From Aliishimia sp963678085 (lineage in GTDB: Bacteria > Pseudomonadota > Alphaproteobacteria > Rhodobacterales > Rhodobacteraceae): a DNA stretch of 64,000 bases. The notes beneath the pieces were generated by a model, which had not been told where the DNA came from, did no database searches, and was given only the letters and a program-made list of their open reading frames with translations. Made by a program: the position numbers and the translations under genes. Location of the stretch: positions 682,001-746,000 of the forward strand of contig OY782680.1 of assembly GCA_963678085.1 (NCBI GenBank), written 5' to 3'. Positions 18,494 through 27,710 of this stretch are shown here, piece after piece; positions within the stretch are counted from its first letter, which is position 1, and each line of letters begins with the position of its first letter.

Positions 18494-18522
18494 GAGGGCG
18501 CCGGGCAATCCTGCGGCGCCTC
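18494..18522 (+). terminator. Stem-loop terminator or attenuator after the TAXI binding protein
   Basis: An inverted repeat, GAGGGCGCCG paired with CGGCGCCTC around a short loop, begins 6 bp after the binding-protein stop and is followed by TGTCTTTCT. The arms pair except for one bulged G. It probably reduces read-through from the highly expressed binding protein into the SDR gene. Confidence 0.55.
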
Positions 18523-18545
18523 TGTCTTTCTAAGAGGGTCTGTGC

Positions 18546-19313
18546 ATGCGCGTTGCATTAACGGGGGGCGCCACCGGGATCGGCGCTGAGGTTGCAAAGA
18601 AGTTGAAGGCAGATGGTCATGAGGTGGTGGCCTTTGATATTTCTGAGCCCTCAGTCAAGGTGAATCAATGGATCAAGACCGACCTCAGCGATCCGGCCTC
18701 TATCGACGCTGCGGTCGCGCTGGCCCAGGGCCCGTTTGATGCGCTGATCAATAATGCCGGCCTGCCGCCGCGCCCAGGGCTGGAAGAGACTATCTTGCGG
18801 GTCAACTATTTCGGGCTAAAGGCGTTTCTGGACGGTATGCTCGACAAGCTCGCGCCGGGGGCAGCTATTGTGAATACCGCCTCGCGCGCAGGGGCGATGT
18901 GGCGTGATAACTTGGCCGAGGTAAAGGCGCTGATGGCGCTAGACCCGGCGGATCTGCCCGGCTTCATTGCAGAGCGCGCGATGAATGCAACCCGCGCCTA
19001 TAACCTGTCCAAAGAGGCGGTGATTGTGCTGACCATGGCTCAGACCGAAACCATGATCGCGCGCGGCTTTCGAATGAACTCGGTCAGCCCGGCAGCTGTG
19101 TCAACTGGCATCTTGGATGATTTCGTGACCGCCTTCGGTGAAAAGGTCGCCAAGAATATCGCCCGTGTTGGCCGCCCTGGATTGCCGCAGGAGGTTGCCG
19201 ATGTGATTGTATTCTTGGCCAGCCCGCAAAGTAACTGGCTGAGAGGTACGGATCTCGTCATAGATGGCGGTATGGGCGCGCTGGCGCAGAGTGATATGCT
19301 TGGGCTGAAATGA
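18546..19313 (+). CDS. SDR oxidoreductase (3-alpha-HSD-like)
   Basis: A 255-residue short-chain dehydrogenase. It has the TGGATGIGAEVAKKL nucleotide-binding motif, INNAG (residues ~73-77), and a Tyr-x3-Lys pair in AYNLSKEAV; the short N-terminal half resembles 3-alpha-hydroxysteroid or coniferyl-alcohol dehydrogenase-like SDRs. ATG at 18546 follows the terminator-like hairpin. As the last gene of the sulfatase-TRAP cluster it may oxidise the alcohol freed by the sulfatase. Confidence 0.87.
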   Translation: MRVALTGGATGIGAEVAKKLKADGHEVVAFDISEPSVKVNQWIKTDLSDPASIDAAVALAQGPFDALINNAGLPPRPGLEETILRVNYFGLKAFLDGMLDKLAPGAAIVNTASRAGAMWRDNLAEVKALMALDPADLPGFIAERAMNATRAYNLSKEAVIVLTMAQTETMIARGFRMNSVSPAAVSTGILDDFVTAFGEKVAKNIARVGRPGLPQEVADVIVFLASPQSNWLRGTDLVIDGGMGALAQSDMLGLK

Positions 19314-19317
19314 GCCC

Positions 19318-20331
19318 ATGACAGAAGCCCGCGCCGGGATCCATCTGTGCATCATCGTGACCCCCAGCTTTAATCTGGCTGCGACCATGGGCTTTATCGA
19401 CCCGTTCCGGGCGGCCAATTATATCGACGGCATCACCCATTACAGCTGGGATTTTCTGTCTGAGACAGGCGGGCGCTGCGTCTCCAGCAATGGCGCGGCC
19501 ATCGACACTAAGCGCCTGGATGAGATTGAGGTCGCGCGCGCTGATTTTGTCATTGTTTCCTCCAGCTGGACGCCCGAGGATCATAGCTCCGCTCCCCTAC
19601 AATCGGCGCTGCGCCAGGCCCTACGCCAGAAAGCGACCATCGGCGGGATTGATACCGGGGCCTTCATCCTTGCCGCAGCGGGGCTGCTCAACGGCAAGCG
19701 GGCGACGGTCCACTATGAACATATAGACGCGTTTCGCGAGCTGTTCCCCGATGTTGACTGCACCGAAGCCTTGTTCGAGTTTTATGGCGACCGGATCACC
19801 TGTTGCGGGGGCGCGGCAGCTTACGATTTCGCATTGCAGATCATACGCGGCATGCATGGCAATGGGTTAGCCAATGCAGCAGCGCGTTATCTGTTTCATG
19901 CAAATATGCGCGAGGTCGGCGCGCCGCAATATCCCCAGCTGGTCGAGCCCCTGGGGGTGACCGTGCCAGACTCGGTGAGAGCGGCGATTAAGGTGATGGA
20001 ACAGCATCTTGAAGACCCACTTTCAATCCGCGAGATCTGCGAAACGGCAAGCATTTCACAACGCCAGCTCAGCCGCCTATTCGCCCAATATCTGAAAAAG
20101 ACCCCGATCCTCTATTATCGTGACATTCGCCTGGACCGCGCCCGCGGGCTGGTCACGCAAACATCGCTGGCAATGTCGGAAATCGCGTTCGCCTGTGGTT
20201 TCTCAAACCAAGTGCATTTCAGCCGCGCCTATAAAGAGCGCTTCGGCCTCTCGCCCATCAAGGATCGCGTAGAGGGCCGGATCCCCTTCGAATTTCGCGC
20301 GTGGCCAATGCATCGCAAGCGAAAATCCTAG
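19318..20331 (+). CDS. GlxA-family regulator (DJ-1/PfpI plus AraC HTH)
   Basis: A 337-residue protein with an N-terminal DJ-1/PfpI-like glutamine-amidotransferase domain (about residues 10-180) and a C-terminal AraC HTH pair (LSIREICETASISQRQLSRLF and IAFACGFSNQVHFSRAYKERFG). The nucleophile-elbow position reads GIDTGAF, without the catalytic Cys, as in GlxA-type sensors. This architecture includes GbdR and CdhR, activators of glycine-betaine and carnitine genes. It lies 5 bp after the SDR and about 120 bp before the Rieske oxygenase, so it is the likely regulator of the 20.4-27.7 kb amine cluster. Confidence 0.9.
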   Translation: MTEARAGIHLCIIVTPSFNLAATMGFIDPFRAANYIDGITHYSWDFLSETGGRCVSSNGAAIDTKRLDEIEVARADFVIVSSSWTPEDHSSAPLQSALRQALRQKATIGGIDTGAFILAAAGLLNGKRATVHYEHIDAFRELFPDVDCTEALFEFYGDRITCCGGAAAYDFALQIIRGMHGNGLANAAARYLFHANMREVGAPQYPQLVEPLGVTVPDSVRAAIKVMEQHLEDPLSIREICETASISQRQLSRLFAQYLKKTPILYYRDIRLDRARGLVTQTSLAMSEIAFACGFSNQVHFSRAYKERFGLSPIKDRVEGRIPFEFRAWPMHRKRKS

Positions 20332-20454
20332 CGGCGGCGTTTTGAGTTCAAATTGTGGCGTATCATGTAAAGCGAATGACCTGTCTTATTTGCAAAATCG
20401 CCGCATGCAGGGATGGTATGCCGCCCGCTAAGCGTGTTTACGATGAGGATCACA

Positions 20455-21600
20455 ATGACTGAGCTGCCTTCGGCCAAAGACTTTGACATCATTCGCAAAG
20501 GCTATCATGAAAACGCCTCGAAATCCTTTTCCCTGCGCAAAGAAGCCTATGTGCAAGAAGCCTGGCACAATGTTGATCTGAAAGAAATCATCGGCAGAAC
20601 TTGGCAATGGGTGTGCCATGTGGAAAAGTTTCGTACGCCGGGCAGCTATGTCACTATCGAGATCGCAGGGCATCCCATCGCGGTTGTTCGCGATCGCGAG
20701 GGTGTTTTGCGCGCATTTTACAATGTCTGCAAACACCGGGCGCATCAGCTGCTGTCGGGCGAGGGTGAAACCAGCCGCATCATGTGCCCCTATCATGCGT
20801 GGGTTTATAAACTCGACGGCCAGCTGGTGCGCGCGCCCCATACAGAGACCTTGGAAGAGTTCGAACCCAAGGAGATTTGCCTGGACCAAGTGCAGGTCGA
20901 AGAGTTTTGCGGCTTTGTCTATGTCAACCTTGACCCCAGCGCAAAACCGCTGCGGGAGGTTAGCGGTGATTTGGAAACCGAAATTCGCCACTGGGCCCCG
21001 GATATCGAAGATCTGACCTTTGGCCACCGCCTGACTTATGACATCAAGTCGAACTGGAAGAACGTCGTTGATAACTTCCTGGAATGCTATCACTGCCCAA
21101 CGGCCCATAAGGACTTCTGCGAATTGGTGGATATGGACACCTATAAGGTTACAACCCATGGCATCTATTCCAGCCATATGGCCGATGCGGGTAAGTCTGC
21201 CAATTCTGCTTATGATGTGTCAAACGCCACGGTGAAAACCCATGCGGTCTGGTGGCTTTGGCCCAATACCTGCATCATGCGCTATCCGGGGCGCTCTTCG
21301 ATGATCATTCTTAACATCATCCCCGCCGGGCCGGACCGCACGCTTGAGACCTATGATTTCTTCTTTGAAACGCCAGAACCAAATGAGGCCGAACTGGAAG
21401 CTATTCGCTATCTGGATGAGGTGCTACAGGCCGAGGATATCGCCATTGTCGAAAGCGTGCAAAAGGGGATGAACACCCCAGCCTTTGAAAGTGGCCGCAT
21501 CGTGAATGATCCAGACGGCTCGGGCATGTCCGAACATGCGGTGCACCATTTCCACGGGTTGGTGCTGGCGGCGTATGCGGCTGCGCACCGGGCAACATAA
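20455..21600 (+). CDS. Rieske aromatic-ring-hydroxylating-type oxygenase, alpha subunit (betaine/carnitine monooxygenase-like)
   Basis: A 381-residue Rieske non-heme iron oxygenase. The [2Fe-2S] ligands are Cys92-x-His94 and Cys111-x2-His114 (VCKHRAHQ, MCPYHAW); the iron site includes His213 and His218 in DNFLECYHCPTAH. The family includes carnitine monooxygenase CntA and glycine-betaine monooxygenase GbcA, which oxidise and cleave quaternary amines. A start at 20413 is possible but ATG 20455 fits the family. No ferredoxin reductase partner (CntB/GbcB) is in the window. The downstream dehydrogenases and BCCT transporter support a quaternary-amine substrate; which one is not settled. Confidence 0.9.
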   Translation: MTELPSAKDFDIIRKGYHENASKSFSLRKEAYVQEAWHNVDLKEIIGRTWQWVCHVEKFRTPGSYVTIEIAGHPIAVVRDREGVLRAFYNVCKHRAHQLLSGEGETSRIMCPYHAWVYKLDGQLVRAPHTETLEEFEPKEICLDQVQVEEFCGFVYVNLDPSAKPLREVSGDLETEIRHWAPDIEDLTFGHRLTYDIKSNWKNVVDNFLECYHCPTAHKDFCELVDMDTYKVTTHGIYSSHMADAGKSANSAYDVSNATVKTHAVWWLWPNTCIMRYPGRSSMIILNIIPAGPDRTLETYDFFFETPEPNEAELEAIRYLDEVLQAEDIAIVESVQKGMNTPAFESGRIVNDPDGSGMSEHAVHHFHGLVLAAYAAAHRAT

Positions 21601-21602
21601 AT

Positions 21603-21932
21603 ATGGTCCTGACAAGACACCAGAAATACGCACATAATAACGCCAAGCATGTTTGTTTCGCGTGCCGCTCGGTGTTCAAACGCCCCGTTGATCGCTCAAA
21701 GGTCAAGACTTGCCCCACATGCGGCGGCGATGTGCGTCTGGTCGGAGCCTCTTTCAAAGCGCCTCCAAAGCGGGATCGCAGACAATGGAAGGTGCTTGAA
21801 ACCTTGGTTGGAGCCGGCTTCAATTTTCACGATCCCTACTTCGTACACCCTTTACTGAACAGGAGGCGCAAGCTCACAGTGCGAAAAAGCATGAAAGACG
21901 CGAGGCGCTTCCTTAGGGGAGAAAGGCTATAG
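21603..21932 (+). CDS. Small zinc-ribbon protein of unknown function
   Basis: A 109-residue basic protein with two Cys-x2-Cys knuckles, CFAC (about residue 18) and CPTC (about residue 37), forming a zinc ribbon, followed by VGASFKAPPKRDRRQWKVLE and a very basic C-terminus. I do not recognise a named family. It starts 2 bp after the Rieske stop and ends 20 bp before the SDR start, so it is in the amine operon. Its codon use looks less GC-rich than its neighbours, consistent with later insertion. RNA or DNA binding is plausible from charge but not shown. Confidence 0.75.
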   Translation: MVLTRHQKYAHNNAKHVCFACRSVFKRPVDRSKVKTCPTCGGDVRLVGASFKAPPKRDRRQWKVLETLVGAGFNFHDPYFVHPLLNRRRKLTVRKSMKDARRFLRGERL

Positions 21933-21951
21933 ATGAGCAGAGGGGACAGAA

Positions 21952-22749
21952 ATGGCAAAGCTAAACGGAAAAATCGCGCTGGTCACTGGTGGGCGAGGCG
22001 GGATTGGGCGTGCAATCGTTGCGCGTTTTCTGCGTGAGGGCGCAACCGTCTATTCCGCGGATCTGAGCGAAGCAGGCTCGTTGCAGCGCCACGACGATGA
22101 TGGCAGCCGTTTTGTGCAGATGAATGTGGCGGATGAGGCAATGGTGCAAGCGGCCATGGCACGGGTCCAGGGCGAATGCGGCAAGCTTGATATCCTGGTG
22201 AACGCGGCTGGGATTGAGATCGAAAAGACCATCGAAGAGACAACGCTGGAAGAATGGAACCAATCCTTTGCGGTGAATGTGACGGGCACGTTCTTGACCT
22301 GCAAATACGCGTTGCCCTTGATGCGTGCGGTGGCAAGCGCAGGCACCAGCGCCTCGATCATCAATTTTGGCAGCTATGATGGGTTTATCGCAGATCCTGG
22401 CCTCGCCGCCTATTGCGCGACAAAGGGGGCGGTGCATGCGCTCACTCGCGCTATGGCTTGTGATCACGGCCCCGAAGGGATCCGCGTCAACGCGATCTGC
22501 CCAGGCTATATCGACACGCCCATGCTGCAAAGCTTTTTCACCGGCGAAGGCTCGGGGGCGGGCGGCAAGAGCATTGACGATCTGCAGCAGGCGGTGCGTG
22601 ATGTGCATCCGATGCGGACCTATGGCACGCCGGAGGATATCGCCAATCTGGTGAACTGGCTGGCCTCAGATGAGGCGCGCTATGCCTCCGGTCAGCTTTG
22701 GGTGCTCGATGGCGGGCTTTCGGCGCAAGTGCAGCAAATGAGGCTCTGA
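21952..22749 (+). CDS. SDR oxidoreductase (FabG-like)
   Basis: A 265-residue classical SDR: TGGRGGIGRAIVARF nucleotide motif, LVNAAG (residues ~83-88), a Ser (INFGSYDGF) and Tyr-x3-Lys pair (YCATKGAVHAL), and C-terminal DGGLSAQ. A ribosome site (AGGGGACAG) precedes the ATG. It lies in the amine cluster between the zinc-ribbon protein and the aldehyde dehydrogenase, so it probably oxidises or reduces a hydroxy/oxo intermediate. Substrate not determinable from sequence. Confidence 0.87.
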   Translation: MAKLNGKIALVTGGRGGIGRAIVARFLREGATVYSADLSEAGSLQRHDDDGSRFVQMNVADEAMVQAAMARVQGECGKLDILVNAAGIEIEKTIEETTLEEWNQSFAVNVTGTFLTCKYALPLMRAVASAGTSASIINFGSYDGFIADPGLAAYCATKGAVHALTRAMACDHGPEGIRVNAICPGYIDTPMLQSFFTGEGSGAGGKSIDDLQQAVRDVHPMRTYGTPEDIANLVNWLASDEARYASGQLWVLDGGLSAQVQQMRL

Positions 22750-22801
22750 TAGCTTGGGGCCAAAAGGGCGGCGATCAAGTCGCGTTTTGAGGGAGGAAAT
22801 C

Positions 22802-24205
22802 ATGCAAACCAAAATGTTGATCAACGGCGAATTGGTTGAGGGCGGCGGGGACGCGATCTCTGTTATCAACCCGGCCACGGGCGCAGAGATCTGTGCGATC
22901 AATGCCGCCACATCCGAACAAGCCGACGCAGCAGCGGCAGCTGCGCATGAGGCCTTTGACAGTTACGGCCAGACCAGCCCGGCAGAGCGCGCGGCATTGC
23001 TGAGCGATATCGCAGAGGTTCTTACGGAGAATACCGAAGAGCTGGCGGAGCTGGAAAGCTTGGATGCGGGCAAGCCACTGCAGTCTGCGCTTGACGATGA
23101 AATGCCTCTGACCCTGGACACGTTCCGCTTTTTTGCCGGGGCCGCGCGCACCATCAGCGGTGTTGCAGCGGGTGAATATGTGGCGGGCCACACAAGCATG
23201 ATCCGCAAAGATCCCGTTGGACCCGTGGCGGCGATCGCGCCCTGGAATTATCCGTTGATGATGGCCTCATGGAAATTGGCAGCGCCTCTGGCTGCGGGCT
23301 GTCCGGTGACGCTGAAACCCTCGCAACTCACCCCGCTCTCAACCCTCAAAGCCGCTGAACTCATCGCCGATATCGCGCCTAAGGGCGTGGTGAATATCCT
23401 ACATGGCACGGGCCCTGAGATTGGCAATCAGATGATCAATGACCCGCGCACCGAGGCGATCTCGGTCACAGGATCCACCGCGACGGGCTATGAAGCGATG
23501 AAGGCAGCCTCTCGCCAGATCCGTCATGTGCATCTGGAGCTGGGCGGTAAGGCTCCGGTGATTGTGTTCGAGGATGCTGATATTGACGCGGTGGCGGAAA
23601 CCGTGCGCTACGGCTCGTTCTTTAATGCTGGTCAAGACTGTGCGCAGCCCTGCCGACTTCTCGTGGCTGATGCGATCTATGACAAGGTGGTTGCCGCCGT
23701 GGCCGAACAGGTGGGGCAAATGAAGCCTGGCATAGATATGGGACCGCTCATTTCCGCCGCGCAGCGCAAGACTGTTGCAGGGTTTGTGGATCGCGCCCGC
23801 GCGGATTGTGAAGTCGTTCTGGGCGGCAATATCAGTAAGGGGGACGGCTTTTTCTATGAGCCCACAATTCTGGCAAATGTCCCCCATAACGCCGAAGTGT
23901 TCTGCACCGAGATCTTTGGCCCCGTTGTCACTATCTCGCGCTTTAGTGATGAGGAAGAGGCGCTGCGCGTTGCCAATAGCGGGCCGTTCGGACTTGGCTC
24001 TTCGGTTTGGACCAAAGATATAGGTCGCGCGATGCGCATGTCTGCCAAGCTGCGCTATGGGTTCACTTGGGTCAACACGCACGGGGTTGCCACGCCGGAA
24101 ATGCCTTGGGCTGCGATGAAATCCTCGGGCACGGGCTGTGATATGAGCGTCTTTGCGCTTGATGCCTATACCGCCGTGCGCCATGTGATGATCGCCCATG
24201 GATAA
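22802..24205 (+). CDS. NAD(P)-dependent aldehyde dehydrogenase (betaine-aldehyde-type)
   Basis: A 467-residue aldehyde dehydrogenase. The catalytic Cys is in FNAGQDCAQPCRL and the general-base Glu in HLELGGKAPVI; the cofactor motif is ITGSTATGYEAM-like (SVTGSTATGYE), and the fold is PAPWNYPLM (here APWNYPLMMASWKLA). ATG at 22802 is preceded by GGGAGGAAATC. It oxidises an aldehyde to an acid; with the Rieske oxygenase, malic-semialdehyde or betaine-aldehyde-like substrates are plausible. Its 3' end overlaps the next SDR by 8 bp. Confidence 0.9.
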   Translation: MQTKMLINGELVEGGGDAISVINPATGAEICAINAATSEQADAAAAAAHEAFDSYGQTSPAERAALLSDIAEVLTENTEELAELESLDAGKPLQSALDDEMPLTLDTFRFFAGAARTISGVAAGEYVAGHTSMIRKDPVGPVAAIAPWNYPLMMASWKLAAPLAAGCPVTLKPSQLTPLSTLKAAELIADIAPKGVVNILHGTGPEIGNQMINDPRTEAISVTGSTATGYEAMKAASRQIRHVHLELGGKAPVIVFEDADIDAVAETVRYGSFFNAGQDCAQPCRLLVADAIYDKVVAAVAEQVGQMKPGIDMGPLISAAQRKTVAGFVDRARADCEVVLGGNISKGDGFFYEPTILANVPHNAEVFCTEIFGPVVTISRFSDEEEALRVANSGPFGLGSSVWTKDIGRAMRMSAKLRYGFTWVNTHGVATPEMPWAAMKSSGTGCDMSVFALDAYTAVRHVMIAHG

Positions 24206-24947
24206 GAAAACCGCAATTGTGACAGGAGGCAGTCGCGGGATTGGCCGCGCTATTGTGGAGCGTTTGCTGGATGATGGCTATCATATCGTCACCTGCGGCC
24301 GCGGCGCACGACCTGATGATTTGCTGCAAGAGGTGGTTTGGGTGCAAGCCGATGTGTCGCTGACATCTGATGCTTTGCGACTGATCAAAGCGGCGCAGGA
24401 GGCCTTTGGGCCTGTCTCTTTGCTGGTCAATAATGCGGGCGTTCAGGTCGAAAAGACGGTGGCTGAGAGCGATGATGCTGATTGGGATCTGGTGATGAAT
24501 GTCAATTGCAAAGGCGTGTTCAACATGTGCCGCGCCGCGCTGCCGGACATGGCTGAGCATGGGGGCAATATCATCAATATCGGCTCGATCTCGGGTATGG
24601 TTTCGGATCCAAGCATGGCGCTTTACAATGCGTCTAAGGCCTTTGTGCATGGGTTGACCCGCTCGATTGCCGTTGATCATGGACCCAAAGTGCGCTGCAA
24701 TGCGATCCGCCCCGGGTGGATCATGACAGCGATGGCTGAGGATGCCTTTGCCTTGGCGCGCGATCCTGAAAAAGCCATGGCCGATGCGTTGGCCCGTCAC
24801 CCGGTTGGGCGCTTTGGTCAGCCCGGCGATATCGCCAATATGGTGAGCTGGCTGGCCTCTGATCAATCGGCATATGTGAGCGGAGAATGTTTCACGGTGG
24901 ATGGCGGCATGAGCGCGGCCTCCCCTCTTAATCCGGGGTTGTTTTGA
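24198..24947 (+). CDS. SDR oxidoreductase
   Basis: A 249-residue SDR: TGGSRGIGRAIVERL, LVNNAGVQVEK, Ser in IGSISGMV, Tyr-x3-Lys in YNASKAFVHG and DGGMSAASP at the C-terminus. It overlaps the aldehyde dehydrogenase by 8 bp and its stop overlaps the next start (TGATG), so translation is coupled. It resembles the SDR at 21952 and may act on a related intermediate or the opposite stereoisomer. Confidence 0.87.
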   Translation: MDKKTAIVTGGSRGIGRAIVERLLDDGYHIVTCGRGARPDDLLQEVVWVQADVSLTSDALRLIKAAQEAFGPVSLLVNNAGVQVEKTVAESDDADWDLVMNVNCKGVFNMCRAALPDMAEHGGNIINIGSISGMVSDPSMALYNASKAFVHGLTRSIAVDHGPKVRCNAIRPGWIMTAMAEDAFALARDPEKAMADALARHPVGRFGQPGDIANMVSWLASDQSAYVSGECFTVDGGMSAASPLNPGLF

Positions 24948-25873
24948 TGGAATTTGCCCATACCAGCTGCCTGGGCGGCGGCGTTATCGGTGCCAGCTGG
25001 GCTGCGTTGTTTTTGGCATCGGGTCGCTCTGTGGCGGTGTTTGATCCAAGAGAGGGGGTCGAGGCCTCGGTGCGCAGCTATGTGGAAATGGCCTGGCCGA
25101 CATTGAGCGAGCTGGGCCTGACCGAAAATGGCACTCCTGATGCAATCAGCTTTCATGGCACTGCCGCAAGCGCTGTTGAGGGGGCGGATTTTGTTCAGGA
25201 GAATGTGCCCGAACGCCTGCCTATCAAACACGCCACCTTCGCCGAGATCGAGCCCGCGCTGAAACCCGGTGCAATCGTGGCAAGCTCTGCCTCTGGTCTG
25301 ATGCTTAGCCAAATGCAAGGGGGCTGGAAAAATCCGGCGCGTTTCGTGCTGGGCCATCCGTTTAACCCGCCGCACTTGATCCCACTGGTCGAGATCCTGG
25401 GCAATGATCGCACCGATCCAGCGGCGGTGAGCGGGGCAGAGCGGTTTTATCAGGCTCTGGGAAAGGTCACGATCCGGGTGAACAAAGAAAAGAACGGTCA
25501 TGTGGCCAACCGCCTGCAAGCCGCAATCTGGCGCGAAGCGATTAGCCTTGTGGTGGAGGGCGTGGCTTCGGTCGAAGATGTGGACAAAGCGGTTTGGGCC
25601 GGCCCTGGCCTGAGATGGGCGGCGATGGGACCAACGATGCTGTTTAACCTGGGAGCGGGCGAGGGGGGCCTTCAGGCCTTTTGTGATCACTTTGCCGACA
25701 CGTTCAACGGCTGGTGGGATGATCTGGGCGAAATCCAACTAGACGAAAAGGTCGCCAGTACCCTGGTTGCCGGGGTCAAGGATGCGGCAGGTGGTCAAAG
25801 CCCCGCAGACCTTTCCGCAAAACGCGATGCACTGATTCTCGCGATGCAAAAAGCCACGCATGGGATGCGTTGA
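24947..25873 (+). CDS. 3-hydroxyacyl-CoA dehydrogenase-like / L-carnitine dehydrogenase-like protein
   Basis: A 308-residue protein with the two-domain 3-hydroxyacyl-CoA dehydrogenase fold: GGGVIGASWAALFLASG nucleotide motif, VQENVPERLPIK, SSASGLM, and HPFNPPHLIPLVEI, the last typical of L-carnitine 3-dehydrogenase and lambda-crystallin/gulonate dehydrogenase. L-carnitine dehydrogenase converts carnitine to 3-dehydrocarnitine with NAD. Its place with a Rieske oxygenase and a BCCT transporter favours carnitine or a carnitine analogue. The ATG overlaps the SDR stop. Confidence 0.85.
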   Translation: MEFAHTSCLGGGVIGASWAALFLASGRSVAVFDPREGVEASVRSYVEMAWPTLSELGLTENGTPDAISFHGTAASAVEGADFVQENVPERLPIKHATFAEIEPALKPGAIVASSASGLMLSQMQGGWKNPARFVLGHPFNPPHLIPLVEILGNDRTDPAAVSGAERFYQALGKVTIRVNKEKNGHVANRLQAAIWREAISLVVEGVASVEDVDKAVWAGPGLRWAAMGPTMLFNLGAGEGGLQAFCDHFADTFNGWWDDLGEIQLDEKVASTLVAGVKDAAGGQSPADLSAKRDALILAMQKATHGMR

Positions 25874-26108
25874 TCAAATTGAACGGGCCCCAATTAAAAA
25901 GATGTATCAGTTTTGTGACAGTGATAGCGTCAGACGCTTATTACTGAATGGCAAAGGACGGTTAAAAACAATTCGTTTCAACGGCATATCACTGCAAGAT
26001 CCAGCCTAGGAGGAAAGCAGTCCGCAGAACGCACAAAACTTGGTATTTTCTCTCAATTCTGCAATGCTGTTAACCATAATAGCCAAAAACGGCAAACAAG
26101 GAGGGAAA

Positions 26109-27710
26109 ATGTCAGAACCAAAAAAGATGCTCGATCCAGACCCAAGGGTGTGGGATTTCGAGACTAAACATGAGCTGGGGCAGGATAATATCCGGCCGTT
26201 CGGATTGGATATCCACAACCCGGTTTTTCTAATTTCATCAGTCCTGATCTGCGCATTCGTGCTCATTGCGTTGGCCAATCAGGAGGCAACGGCCACCTTC
26301 TTTGGTTGGCTGCGGCCTTGGCTGACCAGTACCTTTGACTGGTTTCTTGTGCTCTCGGTCAATGGCATCACGCTGTTTTGTTTGGCCTTGATCGTTCTGC
26401 CCGTGGGCAAGGTGCGCATTGGCGGCAAGGATGCTCGGCCCGATTACAGCTATGCAGGCTGGATCGCGATGATGTTCGCGGCGGGCATCGGCATTGGGCT
26501 GTTGTTCTTTGGGGTTCTGGAGCCGGTCTACTATAACTTTGCTGAAAGTGGCGGGGCGCGCCCTCTCAATGTGGATATCACGCAGCCGGGCAATGAATAT
26601 GTCGGTGTGGTGGGAACCATTCACCATTGGGGGCTGGAGGCCTGGGCGGTTTATGCTGCGGTCGGTCTGTCCTTGGCGATCTTCTGCTATAACTTGAACC
26701 TCCCGCTGACGCTGCGCTCGGCCTTTTTTCCGCTGCTCGGTGAGCGTGTTTGGGGCTGGTGGGGTCACTTGATCGACACGCTGGCGGTTTTTGCAACGCT
26801 CTTTGGCCTAACGACTTCGCTGGGTCTGGGTGCGCAGCAAGTGGCGGCGGGTCTGAACGAGGTGTTCGGCATTGAACCGACCAACACAGTTGTTGTGCTG
26901 TTGATCATCGGCATTACCGTTATCGCGCTTGGCTCTGTTGTTATGGGCATGGATGCAGGGGTCAAGCGGCTCTCTGAGATCAACATGATCATGGCGGTCG
27001 CCCTGTTCCTGTTCGTGATCGTCGTGACGGGGGTTGGCACCGCAATCTCGCGCTATTTCAACGTGATGGTTGATTATGTCGTGATGCTGCCAGCGCTTTC
27101 GAATCCGTTTGGTCGAGAGGATACAAGCTTCTTCCACGGCTGGACGACGTTCTATTGGGCCTGGTGGATTGCATGGTCGCCTTTTGTCGGCATGTTCATC
27201 GCGCGTATCTCCAAAGGACGCACCGTGCGCGAATTCATCATTTGCTGCCTGCTGGCCCCGACGGCGGTGTGTGCGCTGTGGATGTCAACTTTTGGCGGCG
27301 CGGCGATTGATATGCTCAATGCTGGTGGCGCAGAAGGTGTCAAAGCAACGGTGATCGACAGCTATGCTCCTGAAGGCGCGCTGTTCGGGTTCCTGAAAGA
27401 ATTGCCGCTCTATTCCATCGTGGCACCTATCTCGCTGGTGCTGATCATCATCTTCTTCGTGACCTCCTCTGACAGTGGATCGCTTGTCATTGATACGATC
27501 ACAGCGGGCGGCAAAATGGATGCGCCTGTGGTGCAGCGGGTTTTTTGGTGTACGCTGGAAGGCTTGGTGGCGATTGCCTTGCTCTTGGGGGGCGGGCTTG
27601 CTGCGCTGCAAGGGGCGGCGGTCTCGACCGGGATCCCGTTCACCATTGTGGTGCTGCTCATGTGCTACTGCTTGTGGCTTGCCCTGCGCGCGGAGCACAA
27701 GAAACTATGA
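26109..27710 (+). CDS. BCCT-family betaine/carnitine/choline transporter
   Basis: A 533-residue transporter with about 12 membrane helices and BCCT signatures: FAAGIGIGLLFFGVLEPVYY (the GxGxG substrate stretch) and the Trp-rich motif FYWAWWIAWSPFVGMFIARI followed by SKGRTVREFI. The family imports glycine betaine, choline, carnitine or ectoine. A start at 26109 is preceded by AAGGAGGGAAA; a longer frame to 26040 adds a non-family tail. It is separated from the dehydrogenase by about 235 bp, so it may have its own promoter. The C-terminus is short, lacking the long osmosensing tail of BetP. Confidence 0.93.
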   Translation: MSEPKKMLDPDPRVWDFETKHELGQDNIRPFGLDIHNPVFLISSVLICAFVLIALANQEATATFFGWLRPWLTSTFDWFLVLSVNGITLFCLALIVLPVGKVRIGGKDARPDYSYAGWIAMMFAAGIGIGLLFFGVLEPVYYNFAESGGARPLNVDITQPGNEYVGVVGTIHHWGLEAWAVYAAVGLSLAIFCYNLNLPLTLRSAFFPLLGERVWGWWGHLIDTLAVFATLFGLTTSLGLGAQQVAAGLNEVFGIEPTNTVVVLLIIGITVIALGSVVMGMDAGVKRLSEINMIMAVALFLFVIVVTGVGTAISRYFNVMVDYVVMLPALSNPFGREDTSFFHGWTTFYWAWWIAWSPFVGMFIARISKGRTVREFIICCLLAPTAVCALWMSTFGGAAIDMLNAGGAEGVKATVIDSYAPEGALFGFLKELPLYSIVAPISLVLIIIFFVTSSDSGSLVIDTITAGGKMDAPVVQRVFWCTLEGLVAIALLLGGGLAALQGAAVSTGIPFTIVVLLMCYCLWLALRAEHKKL

